DNA of 64,000 bases from Conchocele bisecta (taxonomy: Eukaryota; Mollusca; Bivalvia; Lucinida; Thyasiridae), in NCBI GenBank assembly GCA_029237695.1, contig CM055265.1:119861078-119925077 (forward strand), read 5' to 3'. A program made the translations under genes and the position numbers. The notes beneath the pieces are model-generated. The model was not told the origin of the DNA. It worked only from the letters and a program-made list of their open reading frames with translations, and ran no database searches. This document shows positions 10,041-23,056 of this stretch, piece by piece; within the stretch, counting starts at the first letter, position 1; each line of letters opens with the position of its first letter.

Positions 10041-12876
10041 ATAGCAGTGCAGTGAGTCGGCTCAGCACGAGCCGTCTCATCAGTTTATGCACTGTTTGCA
10101 GGTACAGTGTGTAGTTGTTTTTTTTTGTAATTTGAACAATTGTAAACTATAAATGAACTTATCCAAATATCCGCTAGCCTACTGATGAATAACTTGATGT
10201 GAAATCATCATGGACCAGCCCATGTCAGTTACTAGGGGATGAAAGAGGTAAGAAATGTCCGTTTTATATTTGGGTCACTGGTGGTAATAAAGTGGCAATT
10301 TACATGGTTGGCCAGTGTAGCGCCAGAGCTTTTGAAAAAATACTATAACAATAAAAACGTGTTTTCATCATGGCCCTGGGTAAAGTTGTTTAATTGAAGA
10401 TATATGACGATACGGGTTGTTTCTATTTTCACTCATATACATTATAGGTACATGAATATTGGATTTCCTATCTTGTTGCGTGCGTGCAACAACATAGAAA
10501 CTCTGATACCTATGTACCGATATCGGTGAAATGCATTAAACATGTGCATTGTTATAGCTCACATAATCCGAAAATGTAATGGTAGAGAGAACAACATTCC
10601 CTGGAGTGGTGAGTGACATTAAAATGTATACTGTACGTAAATAGTGATGCAGGGTAAATGAATTTAGTTGTGATGTGTGTATCATATCCTCGCAAAACAT
10701 GCATACTGATATTATTATTAGCTAGCATATCAACAAGTTGCCTATTTCATGAATAAATAGATATGGGCCGCGCTCTGTGAAAACCAGCCTTAATGACAAA
10801 GTCATGAAAGGCTGAAAATGACGTCGCAAAGTTACGCATAAATTTACTAACGTCACGCCGGATTTTTACACTTGGAATTGTTGCGTCATTGCAATAAGTT
10901 GTCCTATTTATAGCTGTACGCTTTACGGCTCACACATATGTTAATGTTGGATATGCGTGGCAGAATTGTAGTTGTTTTCATAGTGGTTCAGATAGTTGTC
11001 TTTTTTTCTTCGGTTTCCTTCAAGGAATTACGTAGTAATTTTGTCGATTATTTGTTAATATACAAATGGGCATATTGCATTTATGATTTATGATTTTTAT
11101 CATATATTATATGGACGACTTGTGAAATTACATTTGAAACTAAATAACCATACGACCGGTATTTTATATAACACATAACAAAATCAGTAATATGTAATCA
11201 TAATGTTAATATTTCTTTTAAACTTTATTTATATATTTATATAACAATTACAAACAAACGCGAGAACAATTGTTGTCGGCGTAGATGGGGCGTCTGCATG
11301 TTTCTTAATTTGGGTTGAAACCGGAATACTCAAAGAAAACAAACTTATCCTGTCTGGCGACCACCATCAGATATACATGTACTTACAACTTGAAGATCGA
11401 ACCCGGTGCACATGTGTGCTCTATTTACTAATTATGCTATACGGTCACGTTCAGATCAGAGCGGGGTCGGGTGTTTTCGATCGTCTAAGACGGAACCGTA
11501 CACGCTGTACAAACCCAGTTCCGATTTTTGGATTTATTTATGGGCATTCCATTCACGTGGGAAGGGGAGCCACCATGTGGCGCCACCGTGTGCTGTCGAG
11601 GTGGTTCTATAGCCTATGCTGCTTACATTTATGATATCTACCCGTGTGAAAAATGTCGTGTTTGTTTCCAAAAGTGCACACATATGTCCTTATCCCACTG
11701 CACTATTATAGATTAGACTGCATTACGCATTTTGATAAGTCACGCTAACTTTCATGTAAACGTGACAAGCCTTAAGTATAAGTTAGATGATGTATTCGAG
11801 TCGAATATGGTTAGTTAACAATGCATGGGGGACATTTAGAGGGCATGACATGATAGCACCGTATTACTCCGCTTGCAGTTACTGCTTAACCAACCCGGCC
11901 TGCACATATGCGCAGTCTGATCAGTGTCTACAGTTATTCGGTGTTCTGATATAGAGCCATCTGGGCGCGGGCTTAAACATTTTTCTCGCCGCATTCAAAT
12001 TAGTATTGTGCCGTGTGTGCCGAGGCTGAACACAGCTAAACTCGGCATCGACCAGTCATTATTTTCTGATTTCGATTAAAAACGAACAGAATACATGTAC
12101 TCATATTTATTTTTAAACACGACGGAAATTATAGTCATTATTGGTAGGTGGTAAACTAACCCGAATGTTTTGCACAAACAGAAAATTCGGGTTAGCGGTA
12201 AACATTAAGGCGGAACAGCATCTACACTGGTCACACATACAGACTGTGGATCGTATATTAGTGGATTACTGCGATTTGCGAATGCGCAGGTTATCCTGAC
12301 ATGTAGAATAGGCGTTAATCTCAAGCATATAGCACACGCTAGACAGTGCATCTCCGTGAATTATCACATGGGGGAAATGGGTCAGACAGGTCCAGACAGT
12401 GATCTCGCCATGTTACCGCTCTCCTGAGATCAAAGGATTTCGCCGCATCCGTGTAATAACTTACAATATGTAGACACACTCAGGTAAATCTGCATTCATG
12501 TATTCATGACTTAAGTATGTGTTACGTAGATTTACATATTGCATGATCATATTTATGAAAGGTCTTGGTTTACAGATGTCGTTCTATGGAAAGCGATTTA
12601 ATTCGTATTGGCAATAATTTCTGCAATGTTTGTCGCAAATTTAAAACTCACGGGGAAATGAACATGGGCAATATAATATATCAACCTGCCGGTATTTCTA
12701 TCAGAACATTTTGTAACAATTATACAATCATGCATGTATGTCACATCGCCACATTTTCCCGACATTGACAGGTTTATGTATATATATTTGTTTTCAAATG
12801 GTAAACCAATTATCAAAAATTCAAACCCACACACATTTAAAAATACACAGTAATGGATAATTTTGCCCTGAATGTT
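10041..12876. other. Repeat-poor host DNA without recognised genes
   Basis: There is a short hairpin-type motif (GGCTCAGCACGAGCC, about 10057) that resembles one at 19022, and a TTGTTGCGTGCGTGCAACAA palindrome at about 10474. The open frames here are short and unrelated to anything I know. Confidence 0.4.
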
Positions 12877-13110
12877 CAGGGACCCGTTTCACTCAACTTC
12901 TAACTAAAATGTTCGTAAGTGCAAATTTAAGATCGTGGATTTATGGATTTACATTTATTGAGCATAGGCTGCATATTCAGCCTATGATCAATAAATGTAA
13001 ATCCAATAATTATTTACAAGAAAACAATGTTAATGTGAAATTTACAGACTATCATAATTTTGCACTTACGAACATTTTAGTCGTACGATGTTTAGTGAAA
13101 CGGCCCCCTG
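12877..13110. mobile_element. Palindromic MITE with ~16 bp CAGGG... termini
   Basis: The left end CAGGGACCCGTTTCACT and the right end AGTGAAACGGCCCCCTG are near-perfect inverted repeats. A second arm pair follows inside (AAAATGTTCGTAAGTGCAAA and its complement). The centre is a strong hairpin (TTTACATTTATTGA..GGCTG with its complement, about 12949-13008). Flanks read ...GTT and TTG..., so only a 2 bp TT duplication is possible. A non-autonomous DNA transposon; the superfamily cannot be assigned. Confidence 0.75.
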
Positions 13111-14319
13111 TTGGCCACTTTTGATTTTAGCAACTCTACATTCCATTTTCTAAATAAATACGCATGCTGTCGCGCGGGCATCAGTCACAAAAATAACAAA
13201 CATATGAAGGAATCTACAAAGTACGGTTGATAAATGCGTAAATTTATAAAATTTGAAGAAACTTATATATAAAAAATCAGTACCGGCAGTAAATTCATAG
13301 ACAGGATCGAGACGGGTAGCCCACACAATAAGTTTTTTAAGCGGACACACCTAACAATATCTGCCCTCTCGGAGTGGGGGTCAGCGCAGGATTAACCCAT
13401 AGACCTCATACCTGCTACGGGGTACATGTACATAAGACTATCCGCTACACAGGAAAACGTTCCTCCCGCTTTCTGAGATGTAAATTTAATCGGGTATGGA
13501 CAGTCAATTTTTAATTTGTTTAAAACTCCCCGGGGGTGTCCGACTACCCTCTAGACACCATCCGGCGCTGAAGTCATGGATACGTGCAGCCATAGACTTA
13601 TCCAAATTTTAACCAAATTCAGGTCATTCATTTATACAGAAAAAAAGTGCATTTGTTTCAATCACAGATTGTTCAGTTTCAAACACCAGGAATGTCGTTT
13701 AGTTGTTTGTGTTTGGTCTTTGGTGAGTGACGTAATGTCTACATCAATAAATAAATGACGTCACAATTAACTGTTACGTAAATAACGTCAATTAGATTCT
13801 GAACTAAATTCTCAAATAATTACAATGTATCTTTCTGACGGTACATGTATATGCATAATCTGTGATAGTTGGCGATAGTAGCAAATTACGAAGTCACAGG
13901 TCGGCTAATTATAGATTTAAAATCGATAGGGATTTGTTCACTACAGGTTACAGCAAGCGCAGTCAATGAGTCTATGAACACGAATTTCTACTGTAGGCTG
14001 TTGTTTTGCATTGTACAAACGTCAGCGTTTCAATAACGTCATTTTCTCGATGACGTTACTTTTTTTCCTTGTGTGATTCACATGGTGCTGCAAAAAGTGA
14101 AATAAAACAAAAACTATGAAACATATTTGTATATTCTTTTCAGCATATTGTTTTTGAAAGGTGTCCGCATCAACAAATGTAAAAAAGTGCAAATTGAAAA
14201 TGTTGTCATTAAGGCAGGTTATTACAGAGCGTGGTCCATATGTATTCGTGTTTGTCAGCGTTATATGTTCCGTGTATACGATCTTACACTCTTGAAATCG
14301 CATAATCATTGCATCGTTA
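13111..14319. other. Host DNA without recognised genes
   Basis: AT-rich. The short open frames show no recognisable motif. Confidence 0.4.
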
Positions 14320-14470
14320 TGCCTCGTCACCCCTCCGGACTGTTCCCCATCGACGCTACATTGTTCCTCACCGACTCCTCACTTCCTTAGTGATTCCTCA
14401 CTGTTCTTCACTGTTCCTTATCGACTCCTCAGCCAGTCCTTACTGTTCCTTATCGACTCCTGACTGCACG
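14320..14470. repeat. Degenerate minisatellite of GTTCCTTATCGACTCCTCA type
   Basis: Words of the form GTTCCTyAyCGACTCCTCA recur about six times with variable spacing. Confidence 0.65.
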
Positions 14471-14647
14471 TACCTCTGAATAGCGACGTCATGACCATTA
14501 TTGGCACATGTTGATAGTTGATAAATCCGAAAGGCTCCGCATGAGCGTATCCGCGTTTAGCCATGCTACAGTTATTAGCATTGGTGACCAGGGGTTAGGT
14601 AGGCCGGGCCGAGCCTAGACCGAGGTCACTGTTACGATTTAAACCGA

Positions 14648-14957
14648 AACTTACGGTTCACGAGGAGAGCTAAAAAAGTAAGCCAAACGTACGCCGGAGA
14701 GTCCGATCTATCTACGCCGGGATTTGCTCCGGGATAGGTTAACTCGCGGACGGTGTAGATCACGATTTACCGCTTTTTACCATTAAAAGCCCGGGGATTA
14801 CCTCGCCCGGGGGCCGAAGAAGGTCCCTTACGGTTCACTAGGGGAGCCGAAAAGTACCCCAACGGACCGTGGAGAGTCCGATCTAACTACACAGAGATTT
14901 TCGCGCAGATAGCGGACGGTGCAGATCGCGATTTAACACTTTTTGCCATCGAGTCAC
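14648..14957. repeat. GC-rich tandem duplication, ~177 bp unit
   Basis: Two diverged units begin with CTTACGGTTCAC at about 14650 and 14827. Both contain GGAGAGTCCGATCTA and GCGGACGGTGnAGATC and end in CTTTTTnCCAT. Base composition is markedly more GC-rich than the flanks. Not identified. Confidence 0.7.
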
Positions 14958-14989
14958 CCTCGCGAAATCCATACTACACCACTTCTATC

Positions 14990-15152
14990 AGTTCATTAAT
15001 CTTAATCTGTTACCCCAGAGTATCACTCTACTTAGTATTAATCTACTTCCCGTGGCGCAATAAACGTGAAAACAGTTACAGACCCATGCCACATGTAATT
15101 AAACCACTGCGCCAGCTGGTGTTTGACTGACCACTAGCGTATACCAAGAACT
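14990..15152 (-). repeat. Repeat with a tRNA A-box-like word (possible SINE fragment)
   Basis: It is shared with 18885-18975 plus 19200-19260 (AATCTGTTACCC, CCGTGGCGCAA, AAACCACTGCGCCAGCTGG). On the minus strand TGGCGCAGTGG fits the tRNA A box consensus, while the B box is only partial. SINE identity is tentative. Confidence 0.35.
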
Positions 15153-15155
15153 GAC

Positions 15156-17185
15156 AACAGCTTCCAATCCGATTCTGTGTAAATATCTCCACATATAATT
15201 TTTTTTCTGCAAACTTAAGGTTATTAGCAATACAATGTATTTTAATCTATCATCGAATTCCTATAACGTTAATGTCTCTTGAAGGGGTTCGGTATGTTAT
15301 TTCCCCAAACATTATAAGGACTTAAAATTTGTGTTTGACGAGCTCTATACTTAGGGCTGCGTTCTGACAAAGCCGCGCGTATTTCATTCATGACCAGTGT
15401 AGATTCTGATTAGCAAATGTACCGTTGCAGCTTGATAGTAAAATAATTGTTCGCTGGATTAATAATCATTGTTCTTTGATGGAATGGCGAACAGTTGAGA
15501 CCCTGATCAGACGGCATGGATGCGTGATTTTAAAACCGCATAAAATAAAATAAAACTGAACTGAAAACCTAAGAAACTCAGCATGATTATATAATAAATC
15601 CCCGTCAACGTGACGTGGTCAGATTTAATGTATCCCCATAAGGGTAATAAAACTCATTACTGAAGACAATTAAGCGATAGGGTGATTTCTTGAATTGCAT
15701 GTTATTTGAGAATATTGAAAAACAAACTCGTCTAATCAAAGAACAATGTTGCGCAAACACATTTATCAATATTTGAGATGCACACATTGTTTTTCTCGGG
15801 ACAAATCGTTGCACATGACACAGTTGATGTTATACATGAGCTGTAGGAGAACAGCATAGCTCGACTACGAGGGTTGTCGATGTACACATAGCCTGACAAA
15901 CAAGGTGGCCGCGGCCAGCATAAAAATCTTAACCAAGGTTGACTAAAAACCTTATCCAAGGGAAATTAAGTAAGTAATTCAAGGTTAAATGTAGGTCAAT
16001 GTCAGAGGGATTATTGATGTACATCACTAGGAGATGAAGTTTTCCAAGTATGGTTACTGTAGGCCCTTGAGTATTCCATATACAAGCTTGACTAAAAACC
16101 TTAACCAAGGGGAAATAACTAAGTAATTCAAGGATAAAAGTAGGTCAAGTTCAAATATAGGTCAGGGATTATTGATGTACATCACTAGGAGATGAAGTTG
16201 TCCAAGTATGGTTGGTGTAGGCCCAGGAGTATTCCACATACAAGCTTGACTAAAAACCTAAACCAAGGGGAATTAACTAAGTAATTCAACAGGAAATGTA
16301 GGTCAATGTCAAATATAGATCAGGGGTTATTGATGTACATCCCTATGAGAAAAGGTTGTCCAAGTATGGTGTCTGTATGCGAAATAGTATTCCATGTACA
16401 AGCTTGACTAAAAACCTTAACCAAGGTTGACTAAAAACCTTAATCAAGGGGAATTAACTAAGTCATTCAAGGTCAAATATAGGTCAGGGGTTGTTGATGT
16501 ACATCACTAGGAGATGAAGTTGTCCAAGTATGGTGGGTGTAGGGCCAGGAGTATTCCATATACAAGCTTGATTAAAAACCTTAACCAAGGCGTGACGGTG
16601 ACGCCGACGCCGACGCCGACGTCGACTTCGACTCCGACTCCGACTCCGTGGTGACTACTTAAATTCTCACTATTCTTCGAATAGTCGAGCTAAAAATGAT
16701 AGAAAATAGTGAAATGGCAACAACACTAACAAAATGGGAAACAATTTATGTTGTCTGCAATCCTTTGTAAATGTTATCTTATTTCTGTCCATAAACATGT
16801 TTTGGCAGTACATTGGACTATTCTCCACAGGAGATGGTTCTTGTGTGTTGTTAAACATTTTTTAAACACTTGAAAAATGATATATGTTTTACCATAAGGA
16901 TTAACTATTTCAACACTACATACAAATGTACCTCTATAATGAGACACGCCATGCGATTTTGTACCTTCGGACATCTGCGTAATGTCATTAAATATGTTTA
17001 TTAACTTTACAATATGTTTCATAAATAAAGTCAAAAGTTGACCAAGTGTACATGCGGAAGTATATTCCGCTTGTACCCTGAAAATGTTGTCAACTTTTGA
17101 CGCAATTTACGGAAAATATCGTAAGTTTTGTAAACGTGTCCGAAGGTGCAAAATCTCATGGCGCGTCTCATATATGTGCTAGTAA
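15156..17185. repeat. ~1.15 kb dispersed repeat, copy R2, split by a Helentron-like insertion
   Basis: Segments 15156-15834 and 16696-17185 together match R1 (8886-10040). The interruption 15838-16695 is a separate element absent from R1. The end of R2 (about 16939-17170) carries a hairpin MITE whose arms read GAGACACGCCATGCGATTTT and a close complement. Confidence 0.8.
15838..16695 (+). mobile_element. Helentron-associated ('pearl'/HINE-like) element, short copy
   Basis: The 5' end reads GAGCTGTAGGAG. The subterminal inverted repeats are AGCTCGACTA (15858-15867) and TAGTCGAGCT (16682-16691). A core of about four ~158 bp tandem units is marked by CAAGCTTGACTAAAAACC. A GACGCC/GACTCC microsatellite follows, then a 3' hairpin CTATTCTTCGAATAG (16670-16684) before AAAAA. 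This is the layout described for bivalve pearl elements and for HINEs. R1 lacks it, giving an empty-site comparison. Confidence 0.8.
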
Positions 17186-17269
17186 ACCGTGTGGATGCAG
17201 TGCGTCGGCTCAGAATGATCATGTACCTTTAAAATAAAGAACAGTTGTCGTAATACCCAATATACTCGA

Positions 17270-17485
17270 CTGACGCAATAATAAATCAACGTGATTTGGT
17301 CAGATTTATTTTTGTTGTCCTCATGGGTGTAATAAAACCAATTATTGAAGACGATTAGGACGATTCTTGAAATGCATGTTGATTTGTGAATGTTGCAGAA
17401 AAATCGACTCATTCTCAGAATAATGTGCAACACATTTATCAATATTAGAGATGCACTAATTGTTTTTCTCAGGTGAAAATCGGGT
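17270..17485. repeat. Third, diverged fragment of the R repeat (R3)
   Basis: It matches R1 about 9320-9530 (CAACGTGAyxTGGTCAGATTTA, AyACATTTATCAATAtTwGAGA) with lower similarity. Confidence 0.55.
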
Positions 17486-17496
17486 GAAAGAGTTCA

Positions 17497-17988
17497 AGGT
17501 ACATGCCCACTCAGTAGCTTTATATCAGAGACATCATCTGAGACATTTTCTGGGAAAATAATACATTCATTCACAATGACCCCACGTATTGATTGGCATT
17601 ATTATACATTTTATATCAGACGTAAAATGTCACACTGATATCAGGGACGATAACCGTGTTTCCTTAAAATGTTAACGGACATTACTATTTTTTCTCTGTA
17701 TTTATTTGTTGATGTGCAATGATCATACTTTTTAATCTGTCGGAAATATTAATTTTTCAAGTGACGCATTTAATTAGTATAACTAATTAAGAAATACCAT
17801 GCCTCATTGGCATATAAAAATGGCCTGATACCACCGCGCGTCACTATCACTAAACTAAATATTACTAACTTATTATATCTGTATAGCGGGCGCTCATAAT
17901 GTTTAGAACTGGTGGAATAGTGACACAGTTCTACACTTGTTTAATTCCTATAAAGTACAGTTTGTGCCTCCTGAGTGGGCATGTACCT
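17497..17988. mobile_element. TTAA-target MITE, copy 1
   Basis: The ends are AGGTACATGCCCACTCAGTA and its complement CTGAGTGGGCATGTACCT. The right flank is TTAA (17989-17992) and the left TTCA (17493-17496, one mismatch). The same element occurs inverted at 31228-31717. A TTAA target points to a piggyBac- or Kolobok-type transposase. No coding capacity. Confidence 0.85.
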
Positions 17989-20040
17989 TTAATAAATGAC
18001 CATTATAAAGGATCACTGGACGTAAAAGGTGACCCAAATACATTATTGGCCAGTGTAGATCCCGATCATCATGTGTACAAGCAGAGCTAGATCAAAAATA
18101 TTATTCAAACATAATACTAATTTCGATTGATCAAACTGTGCGGTTGCACTGACTGATACACTTATCGAAGATCTATTTGGTTGAAGGTTCATTTTGATAG
18201 CCGCAACCGAATTTGTTTTTGTACTTGTTTAGTGTATCTGGTTACAGATCATGTCCTTAGACTCACCTACTATATATGAGATGACATACGAAACATGATT
18301 GATTCAGTGAAATCATATATGTTACATTAATATGTTGACTGATTAAATGAAAAAAAAAGCATTTGTACATGCCATTACATGTTGTAATCCTAATTACATG
18401 TATATGCCACATTTCGTCCAGCAAGACATCTCATAACGATTGTTGATTCATCTGTTGCGTTATCAAATGATGTGGCCATAATGAATTGCTAAAATACTAA
18501 TACATGTACATGTACATTTATTGAGTATTACACATTAACAGTGTTTTGGCCTACTTAATCCAAGTAGTGAGAACTGGAGTGGTGAGTGGAAGTCAATGTT
18601 ATTCTGTAGGTTTTCTGGAAGCATTATAAGCTGGGTAAATGAAACTCAGTAGGGATGTGTATATCATGTCCTGGCGAAATAGGCCTACCACCGGACGGAC
18701 AGACAGTGCTAGCATATATTGGTCCTGAACCAGTTTCACAAGCGTCTGTCAGCTAATTATGTAGTGGTCAGCGAGAGGTCGGCTTTGCAAAAACATAAAC
18801 TACACATCTGTCCGATATTGTGAATGGATCAAAATATTAATCTTAAATCTATTACCCAGCATCGTGCATTTATCAGTTCTTTAGTCTTAATCTGTTACCC
18901 AAGATATCACTCTATTTAATATACTGCCCCGTGGCGCAAAAAGGGTTACACAGACCCATGTCACAGGTAATTAACCATTTGAACCTTCTATAGCGGGGTT
19001 TGCAAACAGTACAGATCTAGATGAGCCGGCTCGTAGCGAGCCGTCTCATCAGGATCTGCACTTTTTGCAACTACATGCATTTTTTTTTATATTTTCACAT
19101 CCCATTTTTATAAATGGACTCTGTCTTTACATGTACACCAGTTTGTGACGGTTGGATTGGTTGCAAAATTAACATATCAAAATACATTCCAATTACTTGG
19201 GTGAAAGGGTTAAACCACTGAGCCAGCTGGTATTTGAGTGACCAATGTCGTAGACAAGATACAGGAATTAGTTCCTGCAGAACTGACAGCAGGTTTATAA
19301 ATCTCCCGCACGAACGAAGAATTTGCCTGAATGCTCTTCTACATGAATATGAATACAAGTACCAATAAAAATGACGAGGTCTCAACCGGGGCCAGTGAAT
19401 TTGAAACAAATATAGAAAATGACTCAACCGGGTCCGAGTGATTTTTATGCCTTTCCAAAAACGTATATAAAACAACTTTCTAGACCTTTTAGGGAACTGT
19501 GACTTGATCACATCGAAGTAAGTGGTAGACCCTTGCATTACAGACCAAAATCCGCGTACATGTATCAATATATCGGGAGAAAATGACATCGTAAGAAGCC
19601 AACCTCGCTTCGTTTTCAAGTTCTGGTCGAAGTGACACAAAAACATGTCGTTTTTGCAAACATTAGCCAACATATCAACATCATGCGAATTGTCGAGGCT
19701 TCATTAACATATTAAAGAGTAGATAGAGGCACGAAATAGAGAATTAAGTTGACATAGTAAGAATAATAACTTGAAATGTAACATACCTGGCGTCTTCCAT
19801 CAAACCTCATGTATATACTTAGGTCTCGACATTTGACTGCCGGTCGAGTGCATCCCTGTGAGTCCGGTCTGTTGAGAAAATCGGTATAATGAGACCACGT
19901 GATCCTCAGCGGTGAGTATTATATGGTGGAGTGATTGGTGCCATATGTATCATGCGTATCAATCCATATTCACCGAGTATGCGTTTTTAATCGTAAAATT
20001 GGCACATATCTTTTTGTGCATTGCTTATTAATATATTGAG
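17989..20040. other. Host DNA with repeat fragments, no recognised gene
   Basis: About 18885-18975 and 19214-19260 are the two halves of the A-box-like repeat seen at 14990-15152. They are split by about 240 bp (18972-19213) containing a hairpin GGCTCGTAGCGAGCC and flanked by TTAACC/TTAAACC. The 192-codon minus-strand frame at 19095-19673 lies partly inside this repeat. Confidence 0.45.
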
Positions 20041-21117
20041 ATTCCGTCAGTCCGTACCTCCGTCCGTCCGTCCGTACTTCCGTCCGTGACCATTTGCGAC
20101 GAAAGCATTGTAAGTCAGTTAAGTACTCCGACATAATCCTCCGCCAAACAAAAGTCGTTCCCGAATACTATTAATTACTAATACTAATAATTGTCAGTCA
20201 CGGTCCCGCGTTGGGCGCCAAATATTACAGAACGAGAAAAATGCACACCTGACCCGGGGTTCGCACATGGGAAATCTGATTTACCGTAACATCACTCGAC
20301 CTACTGTGCTAACCGGGTACATATACACCACAGCAAGCCTTATTATATTAGACATACCGTTGGCGAATATGTGCACGTTAAGAAGACTAGCGGGATTCTA
20401 TTTTTATTACAACGTACATGATATATTATTCTGTAATATAAGGTCTATACGTTTTGCTTGAAATGTGCATGTACAATTGACGACGGACCGGTTTCACACA
20501 CACATGTTATCATTGTGCACCTGCTATGGACTGACATGAGATCCCAAGGCACTTGATAATGACATTAATTGGCTGCCTGTGGTTTTATGGTGGCATGCCC
20601 GTCCCAGCTCGGGTTCATACTGGGCATAAACTATCTGCTTAACAATGAAACAACACTGATGATTTGGTTACGTGTTCCCGTTATCGCTTAGACCTCATGT
20701 AACTATCAGGGTCTGCACCGCTTCTAATACAAGCAGTATATATCATTACTAGACTTCACAAATGCACTACCAGTATTTGACCAGGAGCTCCACCAGCCAC
20801 ACATCTCATGTGGGGGTGGACAGTTGGGGGTAATTAGACACATTGTCATATCTACCTTTACAGTCTACATAATGTATCATATATCCCATATCTCTGAATA
20901 TTATAAACAGATACACTACTAGTGTTTATGATGTGTCACATTTGTATGAGCAAATTAACGGCGTTTGTCATGTAGCTGATAAAGTTGTATGTTTGTAAGA
21001 CATGTCCAGTAGAACTTATGTTATTCCATGGAGAAAAAATATCTCTGATGTGCATACATACACGATGAAAATACATGAGAAATATAGAATGCGGCTCATG
21101 TATCGGATGGATAACAA
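20041..21117. other. Host DNA: (CCGT)n-like array and a possible LTR primer-binding-like word
   Basis: 20050-20095 is a short CCGTCCGT array. On the minus strand TTTGGCGCCCAACG (about 20206-20221) resembles a Gypsy-type primer-binding site next to a possible LTR edge. No paired LTR or pol sequence was found, so no element is called. Confidence 0.35.
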
Positions 21118-23056
21118 GAGCTGTAGGAGAGCAGCATAGCTCGACTACGAGGGTTGTCGATGTACACATAGCTTGACAAAGAAGGTGGCCGCGGCCCGCA
21201 TAAAAACCTTAACCAAGGTTGACTAAAAACCTTAGCCAAGGGAAATTAACTAAGTAATTCAAGGTTAAACGTAGGTCAATGCCAGATATAGGTCAGGAGT
21301 AACGGGTTATTGATATACATCACTAGGAGATGAAGTTTTCCAAGTATGGTTGCTGTAGGCCCAGGAGTATTCCATATACAAGCTTGACTAACAACCTTAA
21401 CCAAGGGGAAATAACTAAATAATCCAAGGGTACAAGTAGGTCAAGGTCAAATATTGGTAACGGATTATTGATGTAGATCACTAGGAGGTGAAGTTGTGCA
21501 AGTATGGTTGCTGTAGGCACAGGAGTATTCCATATACAAGCTTGACAACAAACCTTGACCAAGTTTGAGTACAAACCTTAACCAAGGGGAAATAACTAAG
21601 TAATTCAAGGTTAAATGTAGGTGAAGGTAAAATATAAGTCCGGGGTTATTCATGTACATCCCTATGAGAAAAAGTTATCCAAGTATGGTGTCTGTATGCA
21701 CAATAGTATTCAATCTACAAGCTTGACTAAAAACCTTAACCAAGGTTGACTAAAAACCTTAACCAATGGGGAATTAAGTAAGTAATTCAAGAGGAAATGT
21801 AGGTCAATGTCAAATATAGATCAGGGGTTATTGATGTACATCCCTATGAGAAAAGATTGTCCAAGTATGGTGTATGTATGCACAATAGTATTCCATGTAC
21901 AAGCTTGACTAAAAACCTTAACCAAGGTTGAATAAAAACCTTAACCAAGGGGAATTAACTACGTAATTCAAGGTTAAATGTAGGCAAGGTGAAATATAGA
22001 TCAGTGGTTATTGATGAACATCCCTATGAGAAAAGGTTGTCCAAGTATGGTGTCTGTATGCACAATAGTATTCCATGTACAAGCTTCTCTAAAAACCTTA
22101 ACCAAGGTTGACTAAAAACCTTAACCAAGGGGAAATAACTAAGTAATTCAAGGTTAAATGTAGGTCAAGGTCAAATATAGGTCATTGGGTTGTTGATGTA
22201 CATCACTAGGAGATGAAGTTGTCCAAGTATGGTTGATGTAGGACCAGGAGTATTCCATCTACAAGCTTGACTAAAAACCTTAACCAAGGGGAACTAACTA
22301 AGTAATTCAAGAGGAAATGTAGGTCAAGGTCAAATATAGATCAGGGGTTATTGATATACATCCCTAGGAGAAAAGGTTGTCCAAGTATGGTGTATGTATG
22401 CACAATAGTATTCCATGTACAAGCTTGACTAAAAACCTTTACCAAGGTTGACTAAAAACCTTAACCAAGGGGAATTAACTAAGTAATTCAAGGTTAAATG
22501 TATGTCAAGGTAAAATATAGGTCAGGGGTTGTTGATGTACATCACTAGGAGATGAAGTTGTCCAAGTATGGTTGGTGTAGTGCCAGGAGTATTCCATCTA
22601 CAAGCTTGACTAAAAACCTTAACCAAGGGGAATTAACTAAGTAATTCAAAAGGAAATGTAGGTCAAGGTCAATATAAATCAGGGGTTATTGATGTGCATC
22701 CCTAGGAGAAAAGGTTGTCCAAGTATGGTGTCTGTATGCACAATAGTATTCCATGTACAAGCTTGACTAAAAACCTTAACCAAGGTTGACTAAAAACCTT
22801 AACCATGGGGAATTAACTAAGTAATTGAAGGTGAAATGTAGGTCAAGGTCAAATATAGGTCATGGCTTGTTGATGTACATCACTAGGAGGTGAAGTTGTC
22901 CAAGTATGGTGGGTGTAGGGCCAGGAGTATTCCATATACAAGCTTGACTAAAAACCTTAACCAAGGCGTGACGGTGACGCCGACGCCGACGCCGACGACG
23001 CCGACGCCGGGGTGACTACATAAGCTCTAACTATTCTTCGAATAGTCGAGCTAAAA
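21118..23056 (+). mobile_element. Helentron-associated ('pearl'/HINE-like) element, long copy
   Basis: It has the same termini as 15838-16695: GAGCTGTAGGAG, AGCTCGACTA near the 5' end, and TAGTCGAGCT plus hairpin CTATTCTTCGAATAG (23031-23045) at the 3' end. It differs in copy number, with roughly eleven ~158 bp units marked by CAAGCTTGACTAAAAACC. Many units carry a second ACCTTAACCAAGGTTGACTAA stretch. A GACGCC microsatellite precedes the 3' hairpin. Non-coding. Confidence 0.85.

Noticed and set aside
11377..11716. Overlapping frames of 62-85 codons
   Set aside because: Three frames open at once over the same bases, with no motif or repeat support.
19095..19673. 192-codon open frame on the minus strand
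   Set aside because: Its 5' and 3' parts cross a dispersed repeat and an insertion (18972-19213). It has no recognisable domain, so chance openness is more likely.
20230..20310. tRNA gene on the minus strand (TTAGCACAGTAGG with GCGAACCCCGGG)
   Set aside because: Box-like words are present but the cloverleaf arms do not pair convincingly; at most a tRNA-derived repeat.
20200..20700. LTR retrotransposon next to a primer-binding-like TGGCGCCCAACG
   Set aside because: No paired LTR, gag or pol; the motif alone is too short.
21118..23056. Possible CRISPR-like array
   Set aside because: Whole ~158 bp units repeat with no unique spacers; termini and hairpin fit a Helentron-associated element in animal DNA.
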